64,000 nt of DNA from Cordylochernes scorpioides (Eukaryota > Arthropoda > Arachnida > Pseudoscorpiones > Chernetidae): NCBI GenBank assembly GCA_030710605.1, contig CP092874.1, positions 38,663,063-38,727,062 on the forward strand, read 5' to 3'. This document shows positions 41,391-53,398 of the stretch, one piece after another. Both the position numbers and the translations under genes were made by a program. The notes under the pieces were generated by a model, which ran no database searches, was not told where the DNA came from, and saw nothing but the letters and a program-made list of their open reading frames with translations. How positions within the stretch are numbered: the first letter of the stretch is position 1; each line of letters starts with the position of its first letter.

Positions 41391-42715
41391 CAAGGTAGGT
41401 TCAAAAAGTTCCCAAACTTTTTCTTTAATTAATTATTTATTCATAGTATAGTAATTTGAACGTCAGATTTTTCAAAATAGGAGACTTGGTTAACTTTACT
41501 TTTTTCCAGCGTCAAAAAAGCTTTTTAAATGCTTATTCAAAATTAATTTTTCTAAACTTGTTTAGCTCCACTGTCGCATTTTTCAATTACTTCTGATGAC
41601 GATTAAAAGCGCCTTCCTTTTAACGTAATTTTAAGTTTTGGAAAAAAATAAGAAATCACATGGGGCGATATCAGGAGAGTAAGAAGGATTCGGCAAGACA
41701 AATACAGATTGTTTGGCTGAATAGTCTTGAACAATAATAGATCTATGAGCAGGGGCATTAACATGTAGCAATTTCCACTGTTTTGATTTAAAGAGTTGGT
41801 TTCTTTTTCTTCTTATCACATCACAAAGGCACACAAGTATTTCTTTGTATACCTGTTTATTAATAGTAACCCCCTCTTTAATAAATTCATAATAGAAAGG
41901 TCCTTGATAATCAAAAAACACTACAAGCATTACTTTTCCTTTGGACTTGCCAAGACGAACTTTCTTCTTCCTAGGAGAACTTGGTATGTTCCATTCGAGT
42001 GGATCTTTTTTGGTTGGTGGATCAAAATGAAAGCACCATGTTTCATCACCAGTTATTATTGTTTTTAAAAAAAATCAGAATCATTATTTGCAGTTTCAAT
42101 TAAATCTTTGCAAATTTATTATCTGGTTTCTCTTTGTTGACCTGTTAAATTTCGTGAAATAAAATAACCATAAAGTTTTTTCATATTTAAATGTTCACCA
42201 ATATATTTTTTGGAAACTACCATACGAATATTCAAGTATTTCTGATATATTATCTATAGTAATCTTTATATCAGTAACAATTAAATCACGTACCTGTCCA
42301 ATATTGCGATCCGTTCTTGACGTTAAAGGCCGACCTAACCTTGAATCATCTGCGATGCTCTTACGCCCATCTTTAAAACGTTTTTACCAGAAATAAACTT
42401 GCGTTTGTGACAATTTTTCATCTTCATAAGCTTCATTTATTAATGCTAATGTCTCTGTGAAAGACCTTTTCAATTTTACACAAAATTTAATATTTGCCCT
42501 TTGTTCAAATAATGACATTGCAGAAATCGACGCGAGCTAAATACTTACAACAAAAATATGCCTAAAATGAAAACTATGCATGCGCATTTACTGTCGTTTC
42601 TATATTAAATTATAGTTTAGGCTTTGTTTTTTACAGTAAAAATTGGTATTACATTTTTCAAAAGTTGTTTCATATTTAATTTTTTAAAAGTTCGGGACCC
42701 TTTTGATCCTGCTGT
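41391..42715 (-). mobile_element. mariner relic with both ends
   Basis: Ends CAAGGTAGGTTCAAAAAGTT (left) and inverse with substitutions ending CCTGCTG (right); TA at 41389-41390. The sister at 25476-26698 lost its left end. A distinct family from the 35.5-kb mariner. Confidence 0.8.
41570..42530 (-). pseudogene. mariner transposase remnant
   Basis: VVFFDYQGPFYYEFI and YSPDIAPCDFLFF are clear, but the second catalytic Asp in HDNAPAH is Val here (HVNAPAH). Further N-terminal pieces are scattered over frames up to about 42520. Inactive. Confidence 0.75.
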
Positions 42716-43802
42716 TTATTAAAAAAATATATATATTTTCCATAATTTTATGCACACGCGCAAGAAATACGTGCACCTGGTTATATATATATTTTTTCGC
42801 TTTTTAATTGGCATGTAGATTTTTCACTAAATGTATTTTTTTTATTAGGCGAATACGGGAATATTTTGATACTTTGTATTTTATATATTTTTTTATGGTT
42901 AACCGTAGCAGTAAAACACTATTTTCGAATGTTGAACGATATACTATGTGTAAAGTCCATGTATAATATAACCCTTCTATTAAATACATTTACTATTGCA
43001 TAAAGGGAATGTATGTATATTTAGAATCCGAGTCCGTTAGTTTGGGTAGATGATCAATAGATGGCACTAGGTGAACTTTCTTGTTATAGACCAAAAATAT
43101 GAAAAATACTTATTTGTAAAATCAAAGGTGATTTTAATGAAAGTAAATGATAAAAATGTGAACTTTTAAAATTAAAGGAATGTATCGTTTTAACTCGAAT
43201 ATGGGCCTTGTTATGTTAATATAGAAGATTTTAAATTACTTTGATCTATGTATTTTAATAATATTTAACACAATAATCCTTATTATCTTCTTACTGAAAT
43301 GATAAAAGTTGAGGAGGGCTTTGTTCATGAGTGATGAAACCTCCAAGTGGTGTCGCCAATTCAATTTACCAGGTTTATGATTTCCATTTTATGCGCCCAC
43401 TTCTATAACACATATACTATCTTAAAAAGTGATTGTTATACACAAAGTGTCTATTTTTGTCTGGATATTATTTGTCAATATTAATTGAAATTGACTACTT
43501 GATTTGTTCAAAGTGACGCTTTGGAATATAGATTGGTCTCTATAGAGATATTCAAAATGTTAAAAATTTCTTAAAATTGTTTCACTCTCTCATCTTCTGA
43601 ATGATAACACTCTTTACAACTTGGACGATTAAACGGGAGAGAAAATAGCTAAACAGAAAATGTCAACTTGCTTGAATATCTCCATATATATTTCACCCTC
43701 TTCTAAAATAGAATATATAGAATTTGATTATCCGATTAAATTAAAACACCTTCACAGAGTAGAGTCTTTACAAGTTAAAAAATACTCCAAAGAAAAAAAA
43801 GG
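42716..43802. repeat. macrosatellite filler
   Basis: Parallel to 26701-27875 with a worn mariner tip near 42850 and the CCTCCAAGTGGTGTCGCC segment near 43340. Non-coding. Confidence 0.6.
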
Positions 43803-43874
43803 TGCCGTGACCAGGATTCGAACCTGGGTTATTGCGGCCACAACGCAATGTCCTAACCACTAGACGATCACGGC
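43803..43874 (-). tRNA. tRNA-His(GTG), consensus copy
   Basis: Exact consensus; sister of 27876-27947. Confidence 0.9.
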
Positions 43875-44168
43875 AGGTGACAACTGGACACTTACTGGGT
43901 TACTTGAGGGGAAGAAATTGGTCATGTGATCTAGAGCAACATTGGAGCAATCTTTCTATTTCCAATCTTAACTATGTCCAATGTAAGCAAATTGTTTCCT
44001 GTGTGCACTCATGGAAATAAGCATTGAAGAAAAGTATTTTAAAAGCTGTTTCGAAGCTCAATTGTTCTTCAGTAAAATAAACTATCAGAAAGCGATGACA
44101 AATGACCACTTTGTGTCACGTGACCAGTCTTCTCCTCAAGTAGTCCTATGAGTGTCAAGTTGTAATCT
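43875..44168. repeat. tRNA-His cassette spacer
   Basis: Sister of 27948-28241 with scattered substitutions, which is more divergence than the two flanking consensus tRNAs show. Confidence 0.7.
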
Positions 44169-44240
44169 GCCGTGATCGTCTAGTCGTTAGGACATTGCGT
44201 TGTGGCCGCAATAACCCAGGTTTGAATCCTGGTCACGGCA
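44169..44240 (+). pseudogene. tRNA-His(GTG) with D- and T-loop changes
   Basis: TAGTCGTT for TAGTGGTT (loss of a conserved D-loop G) and GTTTGAATC in the B box. Stems and anticodon intact. Reduced function likely. Confidence 0.65.
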
Positions 44241-45312
44241 CATTTTTTTTTTACAAATATTTTTTTTATTTGTGATAAAATAATTAACTTTGGGAAAGTT
44301 AATTGGGAAAGTGAAAATTTTCAAAAATAAAAAACGAAAACAATTTATTTGAAAATTAATTATATATTATTCACAGCCAGCCAATAAAAATACAATACCC
44401 TAGGTTTGTGCTATTTTAAAATATCATAAGTGCAAATTGAATGAAATTGCTGCTTTTCGACGGTTATGACCATCATTGTTGATAATAACTGTTGTGATTT
44501 GGATTAACAGTCAGTAAAACAGTCACCGAATGTATACCTGGGGTAGGTTATTTATGGAATACAACATATATTTACAGAGTAGAAACAACTCTGGATAAAC
44601 TCCATTATTTAAAAAATACTACCACTTTTATTTTTCATTGTTTCAATCAATAATAGTTATTGATTAAGATGACTCAATTTATATTCAGCTCACTCATTAA
44701 TATATTAATCTTATGGGTTATATGTAAATAAATGTATATACGGTGTTATATGGAATCAGAAACTTATCATTTCATTAACAGCCATTTCGTGCCACTTCTA
44801 CACGTTGCCAGAGTTGATCTGCCATAGCTACAGGTTCAGAGGCATTTGCTTTGGGAATATCGACCAACATGTCCGATTGGTGAATTTCTGTTCTAGGGTT
44901 AATATTTGAGGTACAAACTTATAAGATCGTCTTTTAAGGCCCAAATCATCATGGGTATTAGAATGACATATCCTAAATGAAACTCTGGTTTCTTCGGACA
45001 CTTCTTTGATTAATATAAATCAATAACGCGCCATTTATATATAGGAAATGAAACACCAAAGCACGAGTGCTTCCCATATATATAAAACACACTCTACTGT
45101 CCCGCAGTAAGGACAGTAGAAGTTTGTATTATATGTAATATGTGTCTTGGTTTTGTTCATTTCCTTGATTATTATTTTTCAATATTGAAACACCAGGACT
45201 TTATATTTTTAAAATTATCAGGAACAATCATCATTTAGGTCATTCACCCCTCGTGATATTTTTCACGTAAGTTCAACACACCATCTTTACACTCTTAAAT
45301 ATATATTAATAT
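44241..45312. repeat. macrosatellite filler
   Basis: Uninterrupted equivalent of 28314-28748 plus 30522-31150, giving the empty Penelope site near 44660-44680. Confidence 0.65.
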
Positions 45313-45368
45313 AATAAATTTTGTAAAATAAGGGTGTGAATATTTTGAATATTAACAATAACGCCTAT

Positions 45369-45562
45369 TGTTAAAATGGCAATTCTCTCGGATTTCATGA
45401 TATAATTGTTTTGACCAGTGACCTCTTGCTCTGTGGTGTGTTGCGGTGTATATATGGATGGAATATCGTTGTTAGTTAGTTAGTTGTGTTATCTTACTGT
45501 GATCGGTTCAATAAAATCCTCCGGTGTTCAGTGCCCTCTCATATCTTCCTCCTTTTTCAACA
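45369..45562 (+). repeat. Copia 5' LTR
   Basis: TGTTAAAATGGCAATTCTC to TTTTTCAACA. A GTATATATGG TATA-like element near 45450 and AATAAA (45510-45515) fit promoter and poly(A) signals. Confidence 0.9.
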
Positions 45563-45576
45563 GGTTATGGGCCCAG
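45563..45576 (+). promoter_or_regulatory. Copia primer-binding site for half tRNA-iMet
   Basis: GGTTATGGGCCCAG directly after the LTR is complementary to the anticodon-region sequence CTGGGCCCATAACC of eukaryotic initiator tRNA-Met. Drosophila copia is known to prime from a cleaved 5' half of this tRNA; the match implies the same here. Confidence 0.8.
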
Positions 45577-45618
45577 GAATGCGCCAATAAAATTGCATCT
45601 GGTAAGAATATTTCAAAA

Positions 45619-45960
45619 ATGTCAAGTCTTTACCAAATCGAAAAATTGAATTCCGAAAATTACGAGACATGGAAGATGCAAATGAAGATGATTCTAATTC
45701 ATTCCGAACTTTGGGATTATGCAAATAGCATAAGGATCAAACCTGAAACCGAAGTAGAATCTGCTGAATGGGAGAAGAATGACCAGAAGGCGCTAGCAAC
45801 TATAGTTCTAAGTTTAAGCCCTTCAGATATATTACACATGAAGTGATGTAAAACTTCTGCAGAGGCATGGAAGCTTTTAAATGAAGTGCATCAGCCAAAA
45901 GGACCTGCAACGAAGGTGTTTCTTACGAAACAGTTAATATTATTGAAAATGAAACCAAAG
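45619..45960 (+). pseudogene. Copia gag, first part
   Basis: ATG at 45619 gives SSLYQIEKLNSENYETWKMQ, the Copia gag opening. TGA at 45844-45846 interrupts after ILHMK. The frame resumes (KTSAEAWKLLNEVHQPKG) and then shifts near 45960 into the next open segment. Confidence 0.85.
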
Positions 45961-45961
45961 G

Positions 45962-47131
45962 ATGCAGGATTATCTCAACAAATTTAGCAGTTTGGCTGAC
46001 AAGTTGAGTGAAATGGATGCACAAGTCCCAGAAGACTTCCTTTCCATCCTTCTGTTGTGTAGCCTTCCCGAGAGTTATGAGGGTTTTAGAACTGCCATTG
46101 AAACTAGGGACAAGTTGCCGAACTTTGAAACTTTAAAAGTAAAAATGCTGGAGGAGGCAATCAGACAAACTGAATTAAACGGTACAACCGATTCTGAAGA
46201 AAAGGTATTCCTTGGTAATTCGGAAAGAAAGCCTTTCTCAAGTACATCGAAGCCAAAGGCGAAAGGATTCCCATTTAACTGCCACTTCTGTGGGAAAAAG
46301 GGACATAAAGCTGCTGATTGCAGAAAAAGAAAGTTCAAGAGTTCTAGAACTGAAATGGTTGCATCATTAGGAATCGAATGTTTGAACAAACTTGATGCAA
46401 ACGAGTGGTGCTTGGATAGTGGTGCAACTGCCCACATGTGTAGCACAAAGAAATCATTCACTTATTTTGAAGACACTGCACCAGTAAAAATTACACTGGC
46501 AGATGGTCAATTCATTGAAGCTATAGGAAAGGGGAATGTAAAATTGGAATGTCAAAGCAATACTGGAACTGTAACCCTATCCTTAGAAGATGTGCTGTTT
46601 GTACCTAGATTAAATGGAAATCTATTTTCTATCAGTAAGTGCACAAGTAAATTTAATGTCGTTAATTTCAAGCACAGAAAAGCTGAAATTGTGAACATTC
46701 GCACAAAAATTTGCATACAAGCATATGAAAAGAAAGGACTTTACATCTTAAGTCAAATCAATTGTCCTAAGGCATTAGCGACAAGAGAAATTTGCATAGC
46801 TGGAGAGAAAAATTACGAAAAATGGCATAGTAGATTTGGCCATTTAAATTTGCAAGATCTCAAAAAGCTAAAAATGCAAAATATTGTTTACGGCCTGCCA
46901 AATTTTGATGGTAAAAATTTTAACTGTGAAGTTTGTTTGAAAGGTAAACAAACAAGGCTACCTTTTCAGAAAGAGTCTTTTACAAGATCAAGGGAACCAC
47001 TGGAGCTGGTTCATACTGACATTTGTGGTCCCATGAGAACAAAATCATTGGGTGGCGCCCTTTATTTTTCAACATTTATTGATGACTTCTCAGGATTTAT
47101 CTTAAACATTTATAATGAAATCAAGAAGTGA
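45962..47131 (+). pseudogene. Copia gag end, protease, integrase start
   Basis: 389-residue open frame. Residues ~105-120 form the CCHC knuckle CHFCGKKGHKAADC. The protease site is LDSGATAHMC (~150-160). GAG-pre-integrase HSRFGHLNLQDLKKL and the zinc region CEVCLKGKQ follow. The integrase core begins with the first Asp in HTDICGPM; the second segment FIDDFSGF is near the end. A frameshift near 47110 ends this frame. Confidence 0.9.
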
Positions 47132-49538
47132 AGTATTTAAAGGATTTAGAATATTCAAAAATTATGCTGAGAAGCAAACCGGAAAAAAGTTGAAATGTAT
47201 TAGAAATGATAATGCGCCTGAATACCTTAGCAGAGAATTCGAGGATTACCTAGAAGGAGAAGGTATAGGACGTCAGCTCTCTGTCGAATATACACCTCAA
47301 CAGAACGGTGTCGCTGAGAGAGCGAATAGAACTCTAGTAGATATGACAAGGTGCTTTATGATTGAAGGTAATTTACCTGAAACTTTATGGGCTGAACTAA
47401 TACACACAGCAACTTATATCAGAAATAGATGCCCGAGAAATAACGATTGTAAAACTCCACATGAGCTATTTACCAAAAGAAAACCTGTAGTTTCTCATTT
47501 AAAAATTATAGGAAGTGAATCCTTTGCCGTGAATAATAGGCCGAATAGATCTAAATTCGCACCTTGCAGTGAGGCATACAAGTTAATAGGGTATTTCACA
47601 GAATCTAAGGCATACAGACTTTGGAAGCCTGGTACACGTACAATTATAAAAAGTATAGATGTACGTTTTATTGAACCAGAATTATCAAGAATTCGGAATG
47701 AAGTCATTGAAATTGATGTTAGTCCACAAAAAGATTCTTTTGTCAAGGAAATTCCTCTAGTTGAAGAAAAGGGAAGCACATCCGAAGATAAATCACGAAC
47801 TGAAATCGAAAGTGAATCGGATCTAGAGATGTCTGATTTAGTGGACGAGCCGTCAGAAAGTGAAGTGATCATTTCAAGAAGAGGAAGAGGACGACCAAGA
47901 TATATTAGAACAGGAAAACCTGGCCGACCAAGAAAGGAGTACCCTACAGCCAATTTGTCAACGCAAGAACTTCTAGAGGCGAAATACTTGCCAGATCCAA
48001 AAGACGCAGAGGAAGCGCTGTCAGGAAGGGATTCTTATTTTTGGAAGAAAGCAATGGAGGAAGAGTTTGATTCCTTGATTGAAAACAAAACTTGGGAATT
48101 GGTTGATCCCCCTAAGAATCGAAACATCATAGGAACCAAATGGGTATTCAAAACGAAATGCAATAGTGATGGTTCTGTTGAGCGCCATAAGGCTCGCCTG
48201 GTAGCAAAAGGCTATTCACAGCAGTACGGAATAGACTACGAGGAAACTTTTGCCCCAGTAGTGCGCCAAAGTACTATTAGAATGTTTTTAGCCTTGGCTG
48301 TTGAATACAACTTGATACTCCATCAGATGGACGTTCAATCTGCTTATTTGAATGGAGAAATTAAAGAAGAAATTTTCATGACACAGCCGGAAAACTTCGT
48401 CTCAAGAAAATATCCAGAGAAGGTATGTCGACTCAAGAAGGCCATTTATGGGTTAAAACAAGCTGGAATAGTTTGGCATGAAAAGCTTGACACTGAATTA
48501 AAGAATTTGGGACTGAAGCAACTTCAATCTGACAATTGTGTCTATATCAAGCATGATGAAGGTATTCTCCTGGTGGCAATCTATGTTGATGATCTGATAA
48601 TTGCGGCTGAAAGAGAAGACACGTTGAAATCCTTTAAAGAAAGTAAGAAAAGGATATTCAAAATAAAGGATCTTGGAGGGATAAATTGTTGCCTGGGTAT
48701 AAGGATACAAATGAAAGAGGATGGTTCAATATCCATAGATCAAGAGAGATATATTGAAGAACTTCTGGCGAAATATAGGATGAAAGAGGCAAAGCCTATT
48801 TCTACACCCATGGACTCGAACTCCAAGTTAACAAAAATTTCATCTATAGAAGGTGAGAATGAGCCAGTGAAAAAGGTAGAATACCAATCACTGATTGGAT
48901 CATTGATATATCTCTCAGTGTCGACAAGGCCCGATATAGCCTATGCAGTTAGTGCTTTGGGACAGTTCAGTAATGATCCTAGGAGACAGCACTGGAATGC
49001 TGCCAAGCGTGTCCTCCGCTATTTGAAAGGCACCTCATTTTTGAGGATTACCTACAGGAAATCTAATGAGGCTCTTCATGGTTATGCCGACGCTGATTGG
49101 GGTGGAAACCTCGTGGATAGAAAATCTCATACGGGAATTGTTTACTTTTTGGCAAGAGGTCCAATAGCCTGGAAATCGAAGAAGCAGCAGACTGTCACTC
49201 TTTCGAGCACAGAATCTGAGTACATCGCACTTTGTGAAGCAGGAAAGGAGGCAGTCTACCTTAGAGCGCTGTTGGATGAGATGGGATTTGGTGAATTGCT
49301 GAATGGACCGACTGTTCTGAAGACGGATAACCAGGGTGCTCAACAGCTGGCGAGGAATCCGGTTTATCATGCCAGAACTAAGCATATTGACATCAAATGG
49401 CATTTCATCAGAAGCATTTGCAGCGATGGAATTGTCGAGGTCGTCCACACACCAACCCAAGAAAATGTTGCCGACATCCTTACTAAAGGCCTACCAAGGT
49501 TTTTGTATGAAAAACACGTCACTGGATTTGGAATGTAG
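47115..49538 (+). pseudogene. Copia integrase end, RT, RNase H
   Basis: 807-residue open frame. Integrase second Asp in CIRNDNAPEYL and Glu in QNGVAERANRTL. A Lys/Arg-Gly-Arg stretch (RRGRGRPRY, GRPRKE) near residue 260. RT from NKTWELVDPPKNRNIIG, with HKARLVAKGYSQQYGIDYEE, MDVQSAYLNGEI and catalytic AIYVDDLIIA. RNase H from GYADADWGG through LSSTESEYIAL, KTDNQGAQQL and HIDIKWHFI to VADILTKGLP. All polymerase and RNase H catalytic residues are kept; only the upstream shifts disable it as one polyprotein. Confidence 0.92.
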
Positions 49539-49561
49539 AGATCTGATGAATTGAGAGGAAG

Positions 49562-49754
49562 TGTTAAAATGGCAATTCTCTCGGATTTCATGATATAATT
49601 TTTTGACCAGTGACCTGTTGCTCTGTGGTGTGTTGCGGTGTATATATGGATGGAATATCGTTGTTAGTTAGTTAGTTGTGTTATCTTACCGTGATCGGTT
49701 CAATAAAATCCTCCGGTGTTCAGTGCCCTCTCATATCTTCCTCCTTTTTCAACA
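49562..49754 (+). repeat. Copia 3' LTR
   Basis: Starts at TGTTAAAATGG 19 bp after the stop codon region, preceded by GAATTGAGAGGAAG (purine-rich tract). Ends TTTTTCAACA. Confidence 0.9.
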
Positions 49755-50267
49755 CCTATTATATATTTAAAATTATTTGTACTATGTGTAAAAAGATTTT
49801 TTATATAAAAAAAATGAAAATAACAAATTATATATAAAAGAAATGCTGAACTAAAATATTTTATCGAAAACACAAAGTGCATAAAATGTTTGCAAATTTG
49901 GTTAAATTAAAATATTAATAATTTAACTAATTTAACCAACTTTGCAAACATTTTATGCACTTGAGGTTTTCGATAAAAAATTTTAGTTCAGCATTTCTTT
50001 TATATTTAATTTGTTATTTTTATTTTATTTTTATATAAAAAATCCTTTTACACATTGTACAAATAAATTTAAATATAAAATATGCGTTATTGTTAATATT
50101 CAAAATATCCATACCCTTATTTTACTAAATTAATTTTGTCCATAATATAAATTTATATATCAATTTTTCTCTCCCCATTGAATATAAGCAAATATATTTT
50201 TAAACTCAATTCTATTGACGTTATTTGGCGCTGAGTTTGTTGTTGACACACTTCAAAATGTTATAAA

Positions 50268-50308
50268 ACCTTGATAAAGGTTGGCGTTCAGCCAACTGAA
50301 ATATTGGT
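50268..50308 (+). ncRNA. hammerhead-like motif with U3-A8 core, sister copy
   Basis: Same 41-nt motif as 32137-32177: ACC, TTGATAA, GTTGGC-GTTCA-GCCAAC, GAA, ATAT, T, GGT. Unchanged in this copy although the flanks differ at many positions. Confidence 0.55.
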
Positions 50309-50853
50309 AAAATATATGATACCTTGATCCAATATATGCCTTTTTATTTAAATATTTATTTATTTTGGGTTGCTTAATTTTCAAAACATTATCGGTCAAT
50401 ATTAAATATCGGTTAATATTAAGAAATATTAAAAACAAAGACCCCAAATCTCTAATAGTACAACATATCAGAAACACAGATCACGATTTCAACCAAGCAA
50501 ACCCTAATATTCATTCCACAAACATAAATAGTAAATACAAAAGATTAATACTGTAATCACTGATTTCATCAAAATATAATAGTATAAATATACACATAGA
50601 TATCCCGAGACATTTGATAGGCTGGTCCAAAAACTAAAGTAGAATTATCCGTTTTCTCTTCATCACACCACTTAACAATTTTGCATATAATAATATCAAC
50701 CAATTAACTAATTTACATAGCAATAATATTTTTTAAATAATAAAATATAAAACTTCATAAATAATCCTAGATATGCAAAAAATAGCTTATATATATATAT
50801 AAATAAATATAGGGCATATACTGGATATAAATTATTAATCAGCTAGTATTTCT

Positions 50854-50893
50854 AGAGGCAACACGCCTCTCTTTATCAAGGCTTTTCTTTGAT
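50854..50893 (-). ncRNA. weak hammerhead-like motif
   Basis: On the minus strand: GCC, TTGATAA, AGAGGC-GTGTT-GCCTCT, A, GAAA, TACT. Core as at 32137 but stem I and III pairing is poor. Included because the same TTGATAA/GAAA arrangement recurs in a Penelope tail. Confidence 0.35.
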
Positions 50894-51010
50894 TTAAACT
50901 AAATCACGTGGGTATTTGATCCACTCACGCTATACAAGACCAAAGCGAGAAACCATTTAAAGAAAATATATATATCTGTACATACATGACTACTTGAAAT
51001 TGTATCCATT

Positions 51011-51049
51011 ATTCCTGTAGAAGGGCAGCTTGCGCCCGAAAGCTCGAAT
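51011..51049 (+). ncRNA. hammerhead-like motif, A6 changed to U
   Basis: ATTC, core CTGTAGA, A, stem II GGGC-AGCTTGC-GCCC, GAA, self-complementary AGCT, C17, GAAT closing a 4-bp stem I. Only A6 deviates from CUGANGA...GAAA. Confidence 0.55.
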
Positions 51050-51238
51050 TGATTTTTCAAATAAAGAAACTTATCCTTTTTGAATCTATTCATTATTATA
51101 ATTATCGGTCAATGTTCATTGAAATATAAATATTCAAAAATCAAATATATAATGTTTGCTTCCTCATTTAAAATAAAAGCCATCAAAAAAATGATTCTTA
51201 CATTACAACTTGAAAACTAATTCTTAATTTGAAAAAAG

Positions 51239-51310
51239 TGCCATGACCAGGATTAAAACCTGGGTTATTAAGGCCACAATGCAATGTTCTAACCACTAGA
51301 CTATCACGGC
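51239..51310 (-). pseudogene. decayed tRNA-His
   Basis: Sister of 32394-32465. Changes in acceptor (CCATGA), T-arm (GATTAAAACC) and anticodon stem (TTAAGGCC / CAATGC on the plus strand). Confidence 0.8.
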
Positions 51311-51974
51311 GGGTGACAACTGGACACTTAAAGGACTACTTGAGGGGAAGAAAATGGTCACGTGATGTAGGGCGACATTGCAGCAATATTTCTATTTCTA
51401 ACCTTCACTATGTCCATAGGTAAATTGCTTCCTCGTATTTGCACTCACGGAAATAAACATTGAAGAAAAAATTATTTAGAGTTGTTTAGGCGTTCAAAGT
51501 TTTTCTGTAAATAACCTACAATAAAGTGATGTACCAATTACAATTCTGTATCATGTGGCGATATTCTTCCCTTCAAGTAGCCCTGTGTGTCCAGTTGTCA
51601 TTATGCTATCTACTCCACCAACTTCCTAAGTTCGTCCCTGAGTGTAAATTTGGTCAACTAAATAAAAATTCTTATTGATTAGAACAATAACAAAGAGTGG
51701 TTTACATTTTTGATAATGCAATTCACATAGAAGTGTTGCTGCTCTTTGAATATATGTTATATTCTATAAATGACCTACCCCAAGGCATAAAATTGTTGCT
51801 TCTTTCTTTGAGTCAATCCTAATCACAGCATTTATTGTCAACATGGTTGTACAATTCGGCCTCAAAGCTGCAAAACATATAATTTGCATTTATATCAAAT
51901 ATAACTTTCATAGAGCATAACTTTAGGGCATTGTATTTTAATTGGCTCTCAGACAATTACGCCTTAAAATAAGG
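51311..51974. repeat. cassette arms without right tRNA, filler
   Basis: Parallel to 32466-33137, with the same TTATGCTATCTACTCCACC replacement of the tRNA at 51599. Confidence 0.65.
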
Positions 51975-52830
51975 CCACGTGAAATATTAGGAAAGACAAA
52001 TTTAAGGATTAGACAGCAATTTATTTAAGGCAAGAAAAACTATGAATAATAAACAAAAGTTAAGCAAAATGAGGGAAATTTACAGAGAGTATCAAAATAT
52101 AAACCTAAAAAATGATACTCTGTTAATAAAATAATAAATACTTTGCAACGTAGCTCCATTCGTATGGGAGCTGTGACCCACAGCTTGCAATTATTGTAGT
52201 AACTGACATGGATCTGATGGTTCTGCTAAGGATTCCATCGAAGTCTTGGAACCTTGTCAATAATACCTTTGCGTCCTTTTTCTTGCGACGTAAAGAGCGG
52301 CTTTGTCGTCACATCGTCTATAGGAATATAGTCATCTTTAAGGAAATCTTGGCTTTGACATGGAGGTGAAATCCTGGAGCCAGTCTCTGAAAATGTAGAT
52401 CACAGCACCCATGGCCTCTATGTCTTCTCAGCGATCTTCAGTTTGACTTCCCTAATTTACCTAGCATCTCTACCAAAAGGCCAAGTGGAAAATTAAGAAA
52501 GATAAACGTCTGGATGATACAGAAATTTATTCAAGGCAAGAACAAACTATGAATGATAAACAAAAGATAAGCTTTGAGGGTAGTTTACAGAGTAGCAAAA
52601 TATAAACATAAAATATTATACTATTTTGAAATACATTCTAGACTTTCTACAAAATCTGGATCTCTAATGTTTTCATGTGTTGAATAATGTAAATATCTTA
52701 TGTAAATAAACTTTTCTCCTTGTTTGGCGCAAGTATCCCTTGCGAGATATAGCGCTTTGGAAATAAAATAATTGATAATTGATATATGATGATATTAATA
52801 AAATAATAAATATTTTGCTACAACATTATT
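51975..52830. mobile_element. TRIM-like element, sister copy
   Basis: As 33138-33860. A ~155-bp insert at about 52621-52775 (GGCGCAAGTATCCCTTGCG hairpin, TAAATAAACTTTTC, end AATTGATAATTGA) resembles the 3' tail of a LINE or SINE. Confidence 0.4.
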
Positions 52831-52945
52831 CAATTCTTTTTTAAATTTTGAAATTCGCGAAATATACTATGTTGACATTATATACCTTCTCAAAGTTAAA
52901 TATTTCATCGATTCTCAAATTTTAATTCCAAATTTAAAAAAAAAG

Positions 52946-53017
52946 TGCCGTGACCAGGATTTGAACCTGGGTTATTGCGGCCACAACGCAATGTCCTAAC
53001 CACTAGACGATCACGGC
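52946..53017 (-). tRNA. tRNA-His(GTG), one T-loop change
   Basis: Consensus except T-loop TTCAAAT for TTCGAAT (B-box G lost). Stems and anticodon intact; sister of the perfect 33975-34046. Activity uncertain. Confidence 0.65.
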
Positions 53018-53242
53018 GGGTGACAACTGGACACTTACAGGACTACTTGAGGTGAGGAACATTTCCAACCTTATCTATGTCTATTGTGAGTAATCTGTTT
53101 AGAAGAGCAATTGTGTGTGTGTGTTTTTCTGTATAATATAAACTACAAGACAGCAATGTACAAATGGCCAACCTGGATCTATTTGTATCCCCGTGACCAT
53201 TTCTTCCCCTCAAGTAATCCTGTAAGTGTCCAGTTGTCACCT

Positions 53243-53314
53243 GACGTGATCGTCTAGTGGTTAGGACATTTCGTTGTGGCCGCAATAACCTAGGTTCGAA
53301 TCCTCGTCACAGCA
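53243..53314 (+). pseudogene. decayed tRNA-His
   Basis: Acceptor GACGTGA/TCACAGC has two mismatches, anticodon stem TTTCG, T-stem CCTCG. The sister at 34334-34405 is perfect. Confidence 0.8.
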
Positions 53315-53398
53315 CCTTTTTATAATTTGGAAATTTTATTTAAGTTGTGATGAAAGATTTAACCTTGAGAAGTGTATAATATCAACATAGTATAGTAT

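Larger units (their letters stand above)
45369..49754 (+). mobile_element. Copia LTR retrotransposon, recent
   Basis: 194-bp LTRs (45369-45562, 49562-49754), TG...CA, flanked by a 5-bp duplication CCTAT (45364-45368, 49755-49759). Empty site at 31207-31212. The LTRs differ at only about four positions by eye. Carries gag, protease, integrase, RT and RNase H in Copia order with one stop and two frameshifts. Youngest insertion of the second duplicate together with the Penelope fragment. Confidence 0.92.
45313..50135. repeat. foldback palindrome, sister copy, split by Copia
   Basis: Left arm 45313-45368 continues after Copia at 49755; right arm ends near 50135. Same as 31151-32004 without the LINE tail. 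Confidence 0.7.
50401..51100 (+). mobile_element. 5'-truncated Penelope insertion
   Basis: Perfect 13-bp duplication ATTATCGGTCAAT (50388-50400, 51101-51113). The left part encodes a GIY-YIG tail (DPKSLIVQHIRNTDHDF, 50430-50500), followed by a 3' UTR with two ribozyme-like motifs (50870s on the minus strand, 51011-51049 on the plus). A different family from the 28.7-kb element judging by sequence. Confidence 0.8.
39150..53314 (+). repeat. large direct duplication, copy 2
   Basis: Parallel to 17060-34405. The Copia (45369-49754), Penelope fragment (50401-51100) and a short 3'-end-like insert (about 52621-52775) are private to this copy. Confidence 0.75.

Noticed and set aside
47495-47953. 152-codon minus-strand frame in Copia
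   Set aside because: Antisense shadow of the integrase-RT linker; no independent support.
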